This document shows positions 15,382 to 17,899 of a stretch of DNA of 17,899 bases, piece after piece. Location of the stretch: positions 1 to 17,899 of the forward strand of contig CAIYOB010000456.1 in NCBI GenBank assembly GCA_903927685.1, given 5' to 3'. The notes beneath the pieces were generated by a model. It worked only from the letters and a program-made list of their open reading frames with translations. It was not told the origin of the DNA and did not search any database. A program made the position numbers and the translations under genes. Within the stretch, counting starts at the first letter, position 1. The number at the start of each line of letters is the position of its first letter. The stretch is from an uncultured Planctomycetaceae bacterium. GTDB lineage: Bacteria; Planctomycetota; Planctomycetia; Pirellulales; Pirellulaceae.

Positions 15382-16235
15382 CGGCTGTCCTCCGCAAGCG
15401 GTGGCGGAAGAACAGCGCCAGTTCTTCCGCGCAATCGCTGTGGGTCTCCAATTCCAGGAAGTCCGCGCGGACCGCGGTGAACTCGTCCCGCAGGCGGGTC
15501 CGCCGGTCGTGGAACGTGCGGCGGCAAGCTTCCCGTCCCGCGGTGCCGATGTCCACCACCAGGGTCTGGCCGGTCTCGGCATCGCGGACGGCGGCCAGTC
15601 CGCACGCCGGCGGTTCGCGCTCGCTGGGATGATTCACCGCGATGCCCACCAGATCGTGCCGAAACGCCACGGGCCCCAGCTGCCGCCGGTCGAGGTCGAA
15701 CAGGAAATCGGACAACAGCACGACCAGCACCCGCCGCCGAGCCATGTGCAGCAGGGCCTCCAACGCGGGCCCGGGATTGCTGCCGGGGCTGCGAGGCTCG
15801 AGCGCCAGCAAGTCGGTCAACAGCCGCAACGCATGCTGCCGGCCCTTCCGGGGCTGCAGGACCTGCTCGACCCGGTCGGAACAGACGATCATGCCTACCC
15901 GGTCATGGTTGCGGATCGCGGACAGCGTCAACAGCGCAGCCAGCTCGTGGATCGCATCCCATTTCGTGCGTCCGGGGGCGGTGATCCGGCACGAAGCCGA
16001 CGCGTCTACGACCAGCCAGACCGCCAGTTCCCGCTCCTCGACATAGCGTTTCATGTACGGACGGCCGGTCCGCGCGGTGACGTTCCAATCGATCGCTCGG
16101 ACCTCCTCCCCCGGATGGTACGGGCAGATCTCGTCGAAGTCCAAGCCCCGGCCTTTGAACACGCTGCGATACTCGCCGGCCAGCAGGTGTTCGACCGGAT
16201 AGCGGGTTCGCAATTGCAGCTGGCGCAGACGCTGA

Positions 16236-16255
<20 letters not shown>
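15365..16255 (-). CDS. DUF58 family protein
   Basis: The 296-residue protein carries the DUF58 signature FDEICPYHPGEEVRAIDWN at 40-58, followed by a VWA-like fold with D84-x-S86-x-S88 at its metal site and LLSDF further on. DUF58 proteins are nearly always encoded beside MoxR ATPases and are thought to be their soluble partners; the molecular role is not established. There is no signal peptide or membrane span, so it should be cytoplasmic. The ATG at 16255 has GGGGAG about 6 bases upstream and overlaps the MoxR gene by 20 bases, which suggests coupled translation. The stop overlaps the next gene by 17 bases. Length is near the family norm. Confidence 0.93.
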
Positions 16256-17231
<976 letters not shown>

Positions 17232-17248
17232 GATGATCCGCTCCCCCG

Positions 17249-17899
17249 TCACCGCGCCTCGATCGGCCCGAAGTCCGCCACGCTGTTATTCAGGCAGTAC
17301 CCAACGTGCGTGATGCTCGTCATGGGCCGCGCCAGCTTGGCCGTCACCTTCGTTTCGCCGCACTGGAATGTCACGTCGCCCGCTGCCAAGTCGACGGTCA
17401 CCACGAACTCGTACTGTTTCGTCAGTTCCGTCTCACACGGGGTCGTGACTCCCTGATTGTCACTCAACGGCCCTTGGATGATCGCCGCCGTCTTCATCTT
17501 CTGCCGCAGCCCGCACTTGACCAACTGCGCTTCGTCGGCGCTGTCCCCCAAGGACAGATAGCCGTTGTTGGCCCCGTCCTCGTTGGCGTACTGAAAACGG
17601 CACTTCAGCGTGACTTTGCCGGTCAGCGGCTCATCCAGTTTCCGGACCGCGGCCCCGGTCTGCGATTCGGAGGCAATCCGGTAGCCCAGTTCCACCTGGT
17701 AGGCATGGGCCTGGTCCAGCTTCGTGAACTCGGCGTCCTTGGACGGGAGATTGATGGGCGTCTTCCTTGCGGGCTTGGTCTTCTGCTTGTTCGCCTTCTG
17801 CTGCCCCGGTTCGACGGACGGCGGCGGCTTGTCGTGGTTCAACTGTTCAAGCTTCTCGGTCGACAGTGCTGCCAAGGCCGTACCATCCCCGCCCAAACA
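17249..17899 (-). CDS. C-terminal part of an unknown protein, possible beta-sandwich domain
   Basis: The frame is open to the right edge (the last codon reads TGT), so this is the last 216 residues of a longer protein; a TTG at 17896 is not a convincing start. An early part rich in Lys, Gln and Pro (about 22-47) looks like a linker. The remainder, with strand-like runs and a closing VGYCLNNSVADFGPIE segment, resembles a concanavalin-like beta-sandwich such as those attached to planctomycete secreted enzymes, but I cannot name the family. It ends 17 bases before the MoxR start, with the GTGA arrangement if the GTG is used, so the two may be co-transcribed. Confidence 0.6.
   Translation of the reverse strand, partial: CLGGDGTALAALSTEKLEQLNHDKPPPSVEPGQQKANKQKTKPARKTPINLPSKDAEFTKLDQAHAYQVELGYRIASESQTGAAVRKLDEPLTGKVTLKCRFQYANEDGANNGYLSLGDSADEAQLVKCGLRQKMKTAAIIQGPLSDNQGVTTPCETELTKQYEFVVTVDLAAGDVTFQCGETKVTAKLARPMTSITHVGYCLNNSVADFGPIEAR

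Overview
The window is GC-rich DNA that looks like a planctomycete, probably of the Pirellulales/Pirellulaceae type. This rests on gene content: three secreted sulfatases, a Tat-exported Gfo/Idh/MocA oxidoreductase, a Uma2-family protein, and palindromic intergenic repeats of a kind I associate with planctomycete genomes. The taxonomic call is inference; no rRNA or other marker gene is present. Apart from a gene fragment at the left edge (1-336, + strand), every gene is on the minus strand, so transcription runs from the right edge to position 432.

Right part (17899 to 7564): the 3' end of a hypothetical gene is followed by a compact MoxR/Bat operon. In transcription order this is a MoxR AAA+ ATPase, a DUF58 protein, a small secreted protein, a BatA-like VWA membrane protein, a BatB-like VWA protein fused to a lipobox-bearing coiled-coil region, and a BatD-like protein fused to a BatE-like TPR plus SH3 part. 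Most junctions overlap by 4 to 20 bases, which points to translational coupling. A secreted sulfatase follows 15 bases after the last bat gene and is probably co-transcribed. MoxR ATPases paired with VWA proteins are generally thought to act as chaperone-like assemblies at the cell envelope; what this one acts on cannot be read from sequence.

Middle (7563 to 3627): a Uma2-family PD-(D/E)XK protein has its own consensus promoter. Two secreted sulfatases follow, two bases apart; the first starts with TTG behind a strong ribosome binding site. Together with the bat-linked sulfatase they suggest breakdown of sulfated polysaccharides.

Left part (3626 to 1): a gene-free stretch of about 317 bases holds a hairpin and a dispersed repeat. 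Then come a stand-alone 3-hydroxyacyl-CoA dehydrogenase resembling the C-terminal half of FadB/FadJ, and a Tat-signal Gfo/Idh/MocA oxidoreductase with an operator-like symmetric leader. The last gene converges on the left-edge fragment across a hairpin.

The points most worth a second look are the two bat gene fusions that keep internal signal-peptide-like segments, a palindromic repeat lying inside the BatD-like reading frame, the altered active site of the bat-linked sulfatase, and the symmetric leader of the oxidoreductase gene. I found no CRISPR array, tRNA, rRNA, transposase or phage gene.
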